Translations under genes and position numbers: made by a program
The notes under the pieces: model-generated
Seen by the model: only the letters and a program-made list of their open reading frames with translations
Database searches by the model: none
Told to the model about the DNA's origin: nothing
Assembly: GCA_003212275.1 (NCBI GenBank)
Contig: QCQE01000002.1
Location: 116,362-180,361, forward strand
DNA from: Pelagibacteraceae bacterium AG-447-N18
GTDB taxonomy: Bacteria; Pseudomonadota; Alphaproteobacteria; Pelagibacterales; Pelagibacteraceae
Reading direction: 5' to 3'
DNA: 64,000 bases
In this document: positions 11,424 through 20,871 of the stretch, in pieces
Layout: every line of letters begins with the position of its first letter
Numbering within the stretch: the stretch's first letter is position 1

Positions 11424-13970
11424 ATGCTAAATCCACTTAACTTTTTCTCAAAACTAATTAAATCCAATAATCAAAGAGAACTTGATAGAATTGCTAAAAC
11501 TGTAAACAAGATTAATTTATTAGAAGAGGAAATCAAAAATTTAAAAGATGAGGACTTTCCAAAAAAAACCATCGAATTTAAAGAAAAAATTAAAAAAGGA
11601 GAAAAAATTGAGCAGATATTGCCTGAAGCTTTTGCATTAGTCAGGGAAGCCTCAAGAAGAAAAAGAGGAGAAAGACATTTCGATGTACAGTTAGTAGGTG
11701 GAATAGTCCTACAAGAATCTAAAATTGCTGAGATGAAAACTGGTGAAGGAAAAACACTCACTATTACTCTTGCTGCATATCTTAGTGCTCTTAATGAAAA
11801 AGGGGTTCACATCGTAACAGTAAATGATTACCTCGCTAAAAGAGATTCTCAGGAAATGGGTGAGATTTATAACTTTTTAGGATTAACATCTGGTTACATA
11901 AACAATGATCAAGACGACTCTCAAAGAAAGCAAAATTATAATTGTGACATAACTTATGCAACTAATAGTGAATTAGGTTTTGATTATTTACGAGATAATA
12001 TGAAATTTTCAAAAGATGAAATGGTACAAAGGGAACACTTTTTTGCTATAGTTGATGAAATAGACTCCTGTTTAATTGATGAGGCCAGAACACCACTGAT
12101 TATTTCTGGAGCTGCAGAGGATAGAACAACCCAATATTTGGCTATAGATAAATTAATCAGATTTTTAAAAGAAAAAGATTACGAGGTTGATGAAAAGGAC
12201 AAAAATGTACTTCTTACCAATGATGGAATAAACAATATTGAAAAAATTTTTTCAAATGCAGGAATTTTAAAAAATAACAACTTTTATGATCCTGAAAACT
12301 TGAGTTTGGTCCACCATGTAAATCAAGCTTTACGGGCAAATCATTTATTTCAAAAAGGTAAAGATTACATCATTCAAGATGATGAGTTGAAAATTATAGA
12401 TGAATTAACCGGTAGAATTCTTGAAGGAAGAAGATTTGGTGATGGACTTCATCAAGCCTTAGAAGCAAAAGAAAGAATTCCTATAAAAGTTGAAAATCAA
12501 ACTTTAGCTTCAATTACTTATCAAAATTATTTTAAATTATATGATAAAATTTCTGGTTGTACTGGAACAGCAGTAACAGAATCTCAAGAATTTTTTGAAA
12601 TATATAATCTTCCAGTCGTTGTCATTCCAACTAATAAAAAAATGATAAGAAATGATTTTAATGACCAAATATTTAGAACAGAGACTGAAAAAAATGATGC
12701 TATCATTAAAAAAATAATAGAGTGCCACCAAAAAGGTCAACCTTTATTGGTATTTACCTCTAGTATTAATAAATCTGAAATATACTCAAATCTATTAAAC
12801 AAAAAGAATATTAAACATGAAGTACTTAATGCTAAAAATCATGAAAATGAAGCTGAAATAATCGCAAACGCTGGCAAAGAAAATTCTGTAATTATAACTA
12901 CCAGTATTTCTGGTAGAGGAGTAGACATTCAGCTTGGTGGGAAAAAAGGCTCAATGCCAGATGAAGAATTAAAGTTAAATAAAGAAAAAATTAAATCACT
13001 TGGTGGATTATTTGTAATTGGAACTGAAAGAATGGAGTCTCGAAGAGTTGACAATCAAGCAAGAGGTAGATCGGGTCGTCAAGGTGATGAAGGAAATTCA
13101 ATCTTTTATGTAAGTCTTGAAGATGATTTGATGAGAATTTTTGGATCAGACTCAATGAATAATATATTGCAAAAACTTGGTCTTAAAGATGGAGAAAGTA
13201 TTGATCATCCTTGGATAAATAAAGCTTTAGAGAGAGCTCAGCAAAAGGTAGAGGCTCGGAATTTTGACATAAGAAAAACATTAATTAAATTCGATAACGT
13301 TTTAAATGACCAAAGAAATGTAATCTTTAGTCAAAGAGAAGATGCCATGAATAGTGACACAATTTTTGATTATTCTAATAGTTTTTTAAACGAAATAATT
13401 GATGATCTCATTAAGCTTAAAATAAAGAAAAAGTCCAATCCTAAAAGCACTGATTTTGAAAACAAACTTAAATCAATTTTAGGTAAAAATTTTATATATT
13501 CATACTTGGAGGAGCTTACAAATTGTAATGACAAAGACTTAAGGGATTCGTTAAATAAAAAATTTAAACAGTCAAGAGAGGAAAGAATAAAATTGTTGGG
13601 TAAAGATCAATCACAAGATTTAGAAAAAAGAATTTTTTTACAAACTATTGATATTAATTGGAAATCCCATATTCAATATTTAGAACAGCTTAGACAAGTT
13701 ATTGGACTAAGATCTTATGGTCAAAGAGATCCTTTAGTGGAATATAAAAAAGAAGCATTTCACTTATTTGAAAGTTTGTTGAACAGATTAAAACTAGATT
13801 TTACAACAATCTTAATGAATCTAACCTTGGTTCAATCACAAACTAAAAACGTGGATAATAATAAAAATAAAGAGAATTTTAAAAAAGCGATTGATAAAAA
13901 AATAAGTAGAAACGAACCTTGTCCCTGTGGGTCTGGTAAGAAATATAAGCGATGCTGTGGAGCTTTATAA
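11424..13970 (+). CDS. secA: Preprotein translocase ATPase SecA
   Basis: An 848-residue SecA motor. The Walker A motif (MKTGEGKT) and DEAD-like VDEIDSCLIDEARTPL are in nucleotide-binding domain 1. GTERMESRRVDNQARGRSGRQGD marks domain 2. The C-terminus ends with the zinc-binding SEC-C tail EPCPCGSGKKYKRCCG, which binds SecB and lipids in other bacteria. It drives Sec-dependent export. Its last codons overlap the convergent accA by 6 nt. Confidence 0.98.
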   Translation: MLNPLNFFSKLIKSNNQRELDRIAKTVNKINLLEEEIKNLKDEDFPKKTIEFKEKIKKGEKIEQILPEAFALVREASRRKRGERHFDVQLVGGIVLQESKIAEMKTGEGKTLTITLAAYLSALNEKGVHIVTVNDYLAKRDSQEMGEIYNFLGLTSGYINNDQDDSQRKQNYNCDITYATNSELGFDYLRDNMKFSKDEMVQREHFFAIVDEIDSCLIDEARTPLIISGAAEDRTTQYLAIDKLIRFLKEKDYEVDEKDKNVLLTNDGINNIEKIFSNAGILKNNNFYDPENLSLVHHVNQALRANHLFQKGKDYIIQDDELKIIDELTGRILEGRRFGDGLHQALEAKERIPIKVENQTLASITYQNYFKLYDKISGCTGTAVTESQEFFEIYNLPVVVIPTNKKMIRNDFNDQIFRTETEKNDAIIKKIIECHQKGQPLLVFTSSINKSEIYSNLLNKKNIKHEVLNAKNHENEAEIIANAGKENSVIITTSISGRGVDIQLGGKKGSMPDEELKLNKEKIKSLGGLFVIGTERMESRRVDNQARGRSGRQGDEGNSIFYVSLEDDLMRIFGSDSMNNILQKLGLKDGESIDHPWINKALERAQQKVEARNFDIRKTLIKFDNVLNDQRNVIFSQREDAMNSDTIFDYSNSFLNEIIDDLIKLKIKKKSNPKSTDFENKLKSILGKNFIYSYLEELTNCNDKDLRDSLNKKFKQSREERIKLLGKDQSQDLEKRIFLQTIDINWKSHIQYLEQLRQVIGLRSYGQRDPLVEYKKEAFHLFESLLNRLKLDFTTILMNLTLVQSQTKNVDNNKNKENFKKAIDKKISRNEPCPCGSGKKYKRCCGAL

Positions 13971-15062
13971 AAAATAAAGAATTAGTCCTAAAACAAAAAT
14001 TGTAAACCCAACACCTGCAACAAATATTTTTTTGGTTTTTAAAAAGTGATTAAAATTACTTTTATCCGAATTTAGCGAACTTAATTCATTTAAATTACTC
14101 ATAAATCCTTTACCTCTACCTATTCTTAAAAATTTATTTTTTCTACCATCAAATATTTCCTCTGGGGACATTTGTTTAAAATTTTCTAAATTTTTATTTA
14201 AAGTGTTTCTAACACTTTCAAGTATCAAATCTTTGTCCCTGTGTGCACCACCAGATGGCTCTGGTATAATTTCATCTATTATCTCGAGCTCTAGTAAATC
14301 TTTAGCTGAAAGCTTCATTGCTTTAGCTGCATCAAGCATTTTTTTTGGATCTCGCCATAAAATTGTCGCACATCCCTCAGGAGAAATAACCGAATAAATC
14401 GCATTTTCTAACATTAAAACTTTGTTAGATGATGCTAATGCGATTGCACCTCCCGAGCCACCTTCCCCAATAACAATTGCAATCGTTGGAACTTTTAATT
14501 TCATACAACATTCTATTGATTTTGCGATTGCCTCTGCCTGACCTCTTTCTTCTGCACCAACACCAGGATAAGCACCAGGAGTATCAATAAACGATATGAT
14601 TGGTATATTAAATTTATCCGCTAGATGCATTAGCCGAATAGTCTTTCTATAACCTTCTGGTCTCATCATGCCAAAGTTTCTTTTGATTCTCGAATCTAAA
14701 TCCTCTCCTTTTTCCTGTCCGATAACTAAAACTGATAAACCATTAAACTTTGCAAACCCACATAGCACTGAAAGATCCTCGCCATAAAAACGATCCCCTG
14801 ATAAAGGGATGAAATCTTCAAACAGATTATCTATAAAAAATTTTGACTTTGGCCTATCCTCATGTCTAGCTACCATTGTAGTTTGCCAAGGGTCTAGGTT
14901 TGAATATACCATTTTTAATTTTTCATCTATCTCGTTTTGTATCTGAGAAATTTTTTGTGTATCTACCTCTGAAAGTCCACTTTGATTATATGGATCTTTT
15001 AGTTTGTCTAATTCTTCTTCTAAATTTTTTATATCACTTTCAAAGTTTAGATAATTTTTCAT
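13965..15062 (-). CDS. accA: Acetyl-CoA carboxylase carboxyltransferase alpha subunit with C-terminal membrane segment
   Basis: A 365-residue AccA. The carboxyltransferase core (residues 1-about 318) is standard, with SFIDTPGAYPGVGAEERGQ and IGEGGSGGAIA. It works with AccD (gene at 36259) to make malonyl-CoA. Unusually, about 45 extra residues follow. After a polar linker they end in a hydrophobic stretch (about residues 345-365: 'FVAGVGFTIFVLGLILYFL') that looks like a single transmembrane helix at the extreme C-terminus. Typical AccA is about 317-320 residues and soluble. No frameshift is apparent. Confidence 0.95.
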   Translation of the reverse strand: MKNYLNFESDIKNLEEELDKLKDPYNQSGLSEVDTQKISQIQNEIDEKLKMVYSNLDPWQTTMVARHEDRPKSKFFIDNLFEDFIPLSGDRFYGEDLSVLCGFAKFNGLSVLVIGQEKGEDLDSRIKRNFGMMRPEGYRKTIRLMHLADKFNIPIISFIDTPGAYPGVGAEERGQAEAIAKSIECCMKLKVPTIAIVIGEGGSGGAIALASSNKVLMLENAIYSVISPEGCATILWRDPKKMLDAAKAMKLSAKDLLELEIIDEIIPEPSGGAHRDKDLILESVRNTLNKNLENFKQMSPEEIFDGRKNKFLRIGRGKGFMSNLNELSSLNSDKSNFNHFLKTKKIFVAGVGFTIFVLGLILYFL

Positions 15063-15086
15063 ATAATATGATATTAACTATGGAAA

Positions 15087-15116
15087 TTGACAACAAAATG
15101 TCAATGCTACTATTAA
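15087..15116 (+). promoter_or_regulatory. Putative malate synthase promoter overlapping a palindrome
   Basis: TTGACA (15087-15092) is followed after 18 nt by TATTAA (15111-15116), giving a plausible sigma70-type promoter for glcB. The -35 box lies within a 7-bp inverted repeat, ATTGACA/TGTCAAT (15086-15092 and 15099-15105), which could be an operator or simply a hairpin. The gap to glcB is only 93 nt from the divergent accA start. Confidence 0.4.
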
Positions 15117-15155
15117 TTATTTGACTTAGTTTTATGGGGGTTTTAGAAATTATTT

Positions 15156-17315
15156 ATGTCTAAAAATTATCAAAATGTTAACAATTTAAAAATTTCAGAT
15201 GAATTGCTGTCATTTGTAAATAATGAACTACTAAAAGATTTAGATATTTCCTCTGAAAAATTTTGGGCGGGTTTTGATAATGCTGTACACGATTTAGCGC
15301 CTAAAAATAAAAAACTAATCCAAATTAGAGAGAATTTACAAAAAAAAATAGATGAATGGCATATAAAAAATAAAGGAAATAAAATCGAAATTGAGCAATA
15401 TAAAAATTTTTTAAAAGAAATCGGTTATTTAAAGGAAGAGGGATCAGATTTTAAAATAGAGACTAAAAATGTAGATGATGAAATTACTCAAATTGCCGGA
15501 CCTCAACTAGTCGTTCCAATAATGAATGCTAGGTACACTCTCAATGCAGCTAATGCTAGATGGGTGAGTTTATATGATAGTTTATATGGTACAAACATAA
15601 TTGAGTCAGAAGAGGGGGGGAGTGAAAGATACGACCCAAATAGAGGGCAAGAGGTAATAAAATATGTCAGAGAATTTTTTGATAAATATATTCCAATTGA
15701 TGGGACTAGTTGGAAAAATATTTCTGCACTTAAAATAAAAGATAAAAATCTTATAATTTTAAAAGAAGATAAAGAGTATAAACTTAAAGATGAAAATAAA
15801 TTTGTAGGTCACAGAGGTGATGTAAATAAGCCAACGGCAATAATCATAAAAAATAATAACCTTCATTTTGAAATTATAATTAATCCAAAAGCATTTAGTG
15901 CCGCTCATGATATAGCCGGAATAAGTGATGTGATAGCAGAGTCTGCGGTTTCTACAATTTGTGACAATGAAGATAGTGTTGCTGCAGTTGATGCTGAAGA
16001 CAAGGTAGCATGTTACAGAAACTGGCTAGGTCTAATGAGGGGGGATCTAAAAGTACAATTTGAAAAAAATGGAAAAAAATTGGAGAGAAAACTTAATCCT
16101 GACAGAAGCTACATTTCTAAAGAAGGAAAAGGCCTTAAATTGCATGGAAGAAGTTTACTATTAATTAGAAATGTAGGCCACTTAATGACCAATTCATCAA
16201 TAATTTTAAATGATGGTAGCCAAGTGCCAGAAGGAATAATGGATGCTTTTATAACAACCACTGCTGCATTGCACGACTTTAAAAAAAAGAAAAATTCAAG
16301 AACTGGATCAATCTACATTGTTAAACCAAAAATGCATGGACCAGATGAAACAGCATTTACCGACTTAATTTTTTCCAAAGTTGAGGAATTACTTGGCTTA
16401 CAAAAGTATACTTGCAAAATTGGTATTATGGATGAGGAAAGAAGAACTTCTGCAAATTTAAAGGAGTGTATAAGAACTTTAAAAAATAGAGTTTTTTTTA
16501 TAAATACTGGATTTTTAGACAGAACTGGTGATGAGATGCATACCTCCATGGAAGCTGGTCCAATGATTAAAAAGGGGGATATGAAATCATCCAGATGGAT
16601 TTCTGCTTATGAAAATAATAATGTTGATATTGGTCTTAAATGTGGCTTTTCAGGTAAGGCACAAATAGGTAAAGGTATGTGGGCAATGCCAGATAAAATG
16701 AAGGAAATGTTAGATGAAAAAATAAATCATTTAAAAGCTGGTGCAAATTGTGCTTGGGTTCCTTCCCCAACTGCAGCATCATTACATGCTCTTCACTATC
16801 ATCAAATAAACATTTTTGATGAACAAAAAAAAATTATGAAGCGTGAACAATCTAAACTAAATGATCTATTGACAATTCCTGTGGCTGATAGACCTAATTG
16901 GTCAGTTGATGAAATCAATAAGGAAATTACTAACTCGGCACAAACACTGCTAGGTTATGTTGTCAGATGGATTGACCAAGGAGTGGGTTGTTCAAAAGTC
17001 CCTGATATAAATAATATTGGACTTATGGAAGATAGAGCTACATTGAGGATCTCGTCACAACACATTGCCAATTGGATACATCACGGAATTACAACAAAAA
17101 TTCAAGTTATAGAAATCATGAAAGCCATGGCAAAAGTTGTGGATAAACAAAATGAGAATGATAGGAATTATATAAGAATGTCAGATAATTTTGAAAATTC
17201 TTTAGCATTTAAAACAGCTTGCGACTTGATATTTAAAGGAAAAGATCAACCATCAGGTTATACAGAGCCTCTTCTGCATTTAAACAGAATAGAAAAAAAA
17301 TCTAGCTTGAATTAA
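15156..17315 (+). CDS. glcB: Malate synthase G
   Basis: A 719-residue malate synthase of the G class, condensing glyoxylate and acetyl-CoA to malate. Family segments are visible: RGQEVIKYVREFFD-like N-terminal sequence, 'YIVKPKMHGPDETAFTD', GIMDEERRTS and DRTGDEMHTSMEAGPM, which includes metal and glyoxylate ligands. Length fits class G. It is divergent from accA. Its 3' end overlaps the convergent recR by 14 nt. No glycine-riboswitch-like leader is visible in the short upstream gap. Confidence 0.97.
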   Translation: MSKNYQNVNNLKISDELLSFVNNELLKDLDISSEKFWAGFDNAVHDLAPKNKKLIQIRENLQKKIDEWHIKNKGNKIEIEQYKNFLKEIGYLKEEGSDFKIETKNVDDEITQIAGPQLVVPIMNARYTLNAANARWVSLYDSLYGTNIIESEEGGSERYDPNRGQEVIKYVREFFDKYIPIDGTSWKNISALKIKDKNLIILKEDKEYKLKDENKFVGHRGDVNKPTAIIIKNNNLHFEIIINPKAFSAAHDIAGISDVIAESAVSTICDNEDSVAAVDAEDKVACYRNWLGLMRGDLKVQFEKNGKKLERKLNPDRSYISKEGKGLKLHGRSLLLIRNVGHLMTNSSIILNDGSQVPEGIMDAFITTTAALHDFKKKKNSRTGSIYIVKPKMHGPDETAFTDLIFSKVEELLGLQKYTCKIGIMDEERRTSANLKECIRTLKNRVFFINTGFLDRTGDEMHTSMEAGPMIKKGDMKSSRWISAYENNNVDIGLKCGFSGKAQIGKGMWAMPDKMKEMLDEKINHLKAGANCAWVPSPTAASLHALHYHQINIFDEQKKIMKREQSKLNDLLTIPVADRPNWSVDEINKEITNSAQTLLGYVVRWIDQGVGCSKVPDINNIGLMEDRATLRISSQHIANWIHHGITTKIQVIEIMKAMAKVVDKQNENDRNYIRMSDNFENSLAFKTACDLIFKGKDQPSGYTEPLLHLNRIEKKSSLN

Positions 17316-17907
17316 TTTCAGATCTATTTTTGAAAGCAGAGAATAATGTTCCATCATCAAGAGTTTCTATTTCTCCGCCAACAGGTAAACCTTGTGCTAG
17401 TCTTGTAATTTTAGCTTTTGTTTTTTTTAGACTTTCTTGAATATAAAATGCTGTTGTTTGACCTTCAACAGTGGCACTAGTTGCTAAAATTACTTCATCT
17501 ATATCATCTCTTTTTACTCTTTCAACCAATGAGTTAATTAATAAATCCTCTTTTCTCTGTGTTGAAGAGGAAATTGTTCCTCCTAAAATATGAAAATATC
17601 CTTGAAATATATTTGAATTTTCAATCGACCACTGATCTGCGATATCTTCAACTACACAAATCTTTTTGAAATTCCCCTTTGGATTAACACAATTAACACA
17701 ATCTTGGAGATTAGATTTTAAAGATCCACATGAATTACATCTTGATACATTTTTATAAACTTGAACTAATATGTTGGCCATAGGTTTAACAAGTTCATCT
17801 TTATTATTGATTAATTTTAGAGCAATTCTCTTAGCAGATTTGGGTCCAAGACCAGGGAGTTTTGATATTATCTTTATTAGTTCGTCTATCTCATTAACAT
17901 TTTGCAT
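17302..17907 (-). CDS. recR: Recombination protein RecR
   Basis: A 201-residue RecF-pathway protein. It has the N-terminal helix-hairpin-helix (LPGLGPKSAKRIALKL), a four-cysteine zinc site (CNSC and CVNC, residues about 55-72), and a Toprim domain with VVEDIADQWSIE. I chose the ATG at 17907, 2 nt after the ybaB stop. A GTG five codons upstream (17922) is possible but would overlap ybaB. The dnaX-ybaB-recR order is conserved across proteobacteria. Confidence 0.95.
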   Translation of the reverse strand: MQNVNEIDELIKIISKLPGLGPKSAKRIALKLINNKDELVKPMANILVQVYKNVSRCNSCGSLKSNLQDCVNCVNPKGNFKKICVVEDIADQWSIENSNIFQGYFHILGGTISSSTQRKEDLLINSLVERVKRDDIDEVILATSATVEGQTTAFYIQESLKKTKAKITRLAQGLPVGGEIETLDDGTLFSAFKNRSEINSS

Positions 17908-17909
17908 AT

Positions 17910-18227
17910 TCAAAGTGGCCACTTAAAGCCAGGGATTCCAAATCCTCCAGCTGTTTTAGAAATTTCTTCATTAGTTTTTTCTTTTAATTTTGATTTTGCA
18001 TTATTGTGAGCAGCAGAAATTAAATCCTCTAAAACAGATTTATTTTCTTTTAATGTTTCATCTGAAATTTCTATTTTTTGCATTATGCCCTCTCCATCCA
18101 AAATAACTTTAACTGAATTAGCTCCTGATATACCCTCTACTCTAATCTTTTTAATATTTTCCTGACTTTCTTTCATTTTTGCCTCAAGTTCTTTGGCTTT
18201 ATCTAATATTTTAGTAAAATCTGTCAT
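17910..18227 (-). CDS. YbaB/EbfC family nucleoid-associated protein
   Basis: A 105-residue YbaB/EbfC family DNA-binding protein. An N-terminal helix with KAKELEAKMKESQENIKKI is followed by the family core VEGISGANSVKVILDGEG. The family binds DNA as a dimer. It lies between dnaX (1-nt gap) and recR in a classic repair/replication operon. Confidence 0.93.
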   Translation of the reverse strand: MTDFTKILDKAKELEAKMKESQENIKKIRVEGISGANSVKVILDGEGIMQKIEISDETLKENKSVLEDLISAAHNNAKSKLKEKTNEEISKTAGGFGIPGFKWPL

Positions 18228-19898
18228 TTAATCATTTTCTTTTTTGGGGTTGACGTCAATCAAATCTGCATCAGGAAATTTTTCTATTAAATTTTTATAT
18301 AATTTAGATTGTTTAGCAGAATTAATATTTTTAATTTTTTGATTTTTTTGCTTGTCATTTATTGATAACTCACCTTTTAATTTACTTAATGTGATAATCC
18401 ATCTGTCTCCGGTCCATTCAAAAAGTTTTAAAGATAAATCTTTAATGAAATTTTTATCTAGATTATCATTAAAAGATATTTCAATACGATTATTTTCAAA
18501 ATGAACTAAATTTACATTTTTTTCTAGTTCATACTTAAGTTTAATCTCTTTTTTTTCATTACAAATTTTTAAAAGTTGGCCAAATGAATTTACATTTAGC
18601 TTTTCCCATGCTTTAATTCCTTTATTATTTTCGATTTTTACTTCTTGCTCTTGTGAAATATTTTTAACTTGACTAATTGTTTCATTTTTTTTTTTGTTCA
18701 CTATGATTTGTTCATCATCTTGCTTTTTAAATTGATCAATTTTATTTTTGCTCAAAAGTGAGTGCTCTTTATTTACTGAGGACTTTAAATACATTAATCT
18801 AATTAGAAACATTTCAACTGATAAATTCTGATTGTTAACAATTTCTAACTCCCCAAGAGTTTTCAAAGTAAACTGCCAAAATAATATTAATGTTTCATCA
18901 CTAATTTCGTTGGCAATTTTTTTTATTTTTGAAAACTCTTCATCATTTAAAGTAAAATTCGTACTCTCTATATTTAATGAATTAATATTTTTAAAATAAT
19001 AAACCAGCTCTAAAAAGTCATTTATAAATACCTTCGGTTCAACCCCTTGTTCATAAATTTGTCTGTAAATTTCTATGGATTTTTTTTCTTCGCCCCTTAA
19101 GATTAGTTCAAATAAATCAATTAATTGTGATTTATCAAAATATCCAAAAATTTTTTGAGCAGAATTTAAGTCTAGTTCTTTTCCTTCATCTAAACTTAAT
19201 AACGCTCTATCTAATAGTGATAAAGCATCCCTGACAGAACCCTCTGAAATTTTTACTAAGAGCTTTATAGCGTCATCTGTTATTTTTCCATTTTCCTTAT
19301 CTTTAATCTTTTTTATAAATTCAAATAATTCAGAAGACTTAATCCTAGATAAATCAAATCTCTGACATCTTGATGCTATGGTAACAGGAATTTTTTTAAC
19401 TTCTGTTGTTGCAAAAATAAATTTTAATCCACCACCATTTTCATATTGAGGAGGTTCCTCTAATGTTTTAAGAAGCCCCGCAAATGCTTGTTTCGATAGC
19501 ATATGAGTTTCATCAATTATAAAAATTTTATATTTGGCTGTAGTTGGTGCATATCTTGAAAGATCTATCATCTCACGAATATTATCAATTCCTGTATGAC
19601 TAGCGGCGTCAACTTCCATAACATCTATATGACTTGAATTAATTATTGGTTCACAATTTTCGCAAAAATCATTTTTACATAAATTGTCTATTCCCTTTGA
19701 GCAATTAAGCGCCTTTGCAATAATTCTAGCAGTTGTTGTTTTACCAACTCCACGAATCCCAGTCAAAAGATAGGCGTTAGGTATCTTGTTTGCTTTGATT
19801 GAATTAATTATAGTTTCGGCAATGACTTCCTGGCCAATCAGTTGATCGAAAGTTTGCGGTCTATATTTAAGCGCTAATACTTTTGAATTTTTATTCAT
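18228..19898 (-). CDS. dnaX: DNA polymerase III subunit gamma/tau
   Basis: A 556-residue clamp-loader ATPase. The Walker A motif is GIRGVGKTTTAR. The zinc-binding cysteines (CSKG...CKNDFCENC) follow, then the Walker B-like FIIDETHML and sensor ATTEVKKIPVTIASRCQRF. The C-terminal tau-like region from about residue 370 is Lys/Asn-rich and poorly conserved. It starts only about 13 nt downstream of the SRP RNA 3' end, so it may be transcribed by read-through from that promoter. Confidence 0.96.
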   Translation of the reverse strand: MNKNSKVLALKYRPQTFDQLIGQEVIAETIINSIKANKIPNAYLLTGIRGVGKTTTARIIAKALNCSKGIDNLCKNDFCENCEPIINSSHIDVMEVDAASHTGIDNIREMIDLSRYAPTTAKYKIFIIDETHMLSKQAFAGLLKTLEEPPQYENGGGLKFIFATTEVKKIPVTIASRCQRFDLSRIKSSELFEFIKKIKDKENGKITDDAIKLLVKISEGSVRDALSLLDRALLSLDEGKELDLNSAQKIFGYFDKSQLIDLFELILRGEEKKSIEIYRQIYEQGVEPKVFINDFLELVYYFKNINSLNIESTNFTLNDEEFSKIKKIANEISDETLILFWQFTLKTLGELEIVNNQNLSVEMFLIRLMYLKSSVNKEHSLLSKNKIDQFKKQDDEQIIVNKKKNETISQVKNISQEQEVKIENNKGIKAWEKLNVNSFGQLLKICNEKKEIKLKYELEKNVNLVHFENNRIEISFNDNLDKNFIKDLSLKLFEWTGDRWIITLSKLKGELSINDKQKNQKIKNINSAKQSKLYKNLIEKFPDADLIDVNPKKEND

Positions 19899-19910
19899 AA
19901 TTAAATGAGG

Positions 19911-19990
19911 AGACTAGACCCGTTCCACTTTTAGTTCGGCTGCTGAATTTCTTCCCTGACCGTTTTCATGAAGCAAACGCCCTAGCCCCC
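19911..19990 (-). ncRNA. ffs: Signal recognition particle RNA (small 4.5S type)
   Basis: On the minus strand, the diagnostic domain IV hairpin is present: GGTCAGG, a 3-bp stem, a GAAA tetraloop, then AGCAGCC. These form the symmetric internal loop that binds the Ffh M domain. Outer strands (GGGGGCTAGGGCGTTTGC and GAACGGGTCTAG) close a long hairpin. At about 80 nt it is even smaller than E. coli 4.5S RNA (114 nt). Ends are set by the -10 box and by the closing stem. Confidence 0.88.
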
Positions 19991-19996
19991 AAAACT

Positions 19997-20026
19997 ATTA
20001 TAGCAGGTATAATTTCTAGTCTACAA
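19997..20026 (-). promoter_or_regulatory. Promoter of the SRP RNA
   Basis: Minus-strand TTGTAG (20026-20021) and a consensus TATAAT (20002-19997) are separated by 18 nt. Seven nt after the -10 the transcript would start at the first G of GGGGGC, the expected 5' end of the SRP RNA. Spacing and RNA end agree, which supports both calls. Confidence 0.7.
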
Positions 20027-20040
20027 GAAAAGATTATTTT

Positions 20041-20871
20041 CTATTTTCCTCTTATTTTGTCTGCCTCAAAAACACCTAAGACGTGAAAATCTTGGCAATG
20101 TAATCCTAATTCCTCTAGGGATTTTTGAACTTTTACATCCTCAATATGACCATCAAGATCACATAAAAAAAAGAAAGAATCGAATGTGTTTTTTTCTGGA
20201 TAACTTTGCAGTTTTGTTAAATTCACTCCATTAATAGCGAAACCACCTAAAGATTGGTATAAAGCTGCAGGTTTACTTTTAAGCTTAAATAAAAAAGATG
20301 TAATATATTTTTTATTCCCAAATTCTGGTTGAGATATATTTTTTCCCATAATTAAGAATCTAGTTAGATTGCCTTTTTCATTTTCAATGTTTTTTTTAAT
20401 TATTTCTAAATTATATGTTTTTGCACTCAAAGATGAAGCTATTGCAGCTTTTGTCTTATCCTTTGTTTTTGAAACCATTTCTGCAGAGCCAGCTGTATCA
20501 GCCCTCACATGCTCAATTAAGCTATTTGATTTAATAAATTTAGAACATTGAGAAAGTGCTTGTCCATGAGAATAAACATCCTTTATGTCTGAAATTTTCG
20601 TGCCTGGTAAACCTAATAAGTTATGTTCTATTTTCTGAAAATATTCAGAATAAATATTTAGTCTATATTTAAAGATTAAATATTCAATTCCAATATTACC
20701 TGTAATTCTATTTGACTCTGGAATAATAATTTTTGAATTATCGTCTTTTGAGGCTTTTAAAAAACATTCATCAAAAGTTTTACATGGAATAATTTCAGCA
20801 TCTTTAAAAATTGATAATGCTGCAAGATGTGAATAGGCGCCGAATGTACCTTGAAAATAAATTTTACTCAT
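20041..20871 (-). CDS. pheA: Prephenate dehydratase
   Basis: A 276-residue monofunctional prephenate dehydratase for phenylalanine synthesis. The N-terminus (YFQGTFGAYSHLAAL) and the catalytic TRF triad context (NLTRFLIMGK, about residue 167) are visible. A C-terminal ACT domain (LTKLQSYPEKNTFDSFFFLCDLDG) should bind phenylalanine for feedback inhibition. It starts 1 nt from the end of kdsB, so the two are co-transcribed. Confidence 0.95.
   Translation of the reverse strand: MSKIYFQGTFGAYSHLAALSIFKDAEIIPCKTFDECFLKASKDDNSKIIIPESNRITGNIGIEYLIFKYRLNIYSEYFQKIEHNLLGLPGTKISDIKDVYSHGQALSQCSKFIKSNSLIEHVRADTAGSAEMVSKTKDKTKAAIASSLSAKTYNLEIIKKNIENEKGNLTRFLIMGKNISQPEFGNKKYITSFLFKLKSKPAALYQSLGGFAINGVNLTKLQSYPEKNTFDSFFFLCDLDGHIEDVKVQKSLEELGLHCQDFHVLGVFEADKIRGK

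Noticed and set aside
15063-15155. Glycine riboswitch before malate synthase
   Set aside because: The 93-nt gap shows no conserved aptamer core by eye; a covariance search would decide.
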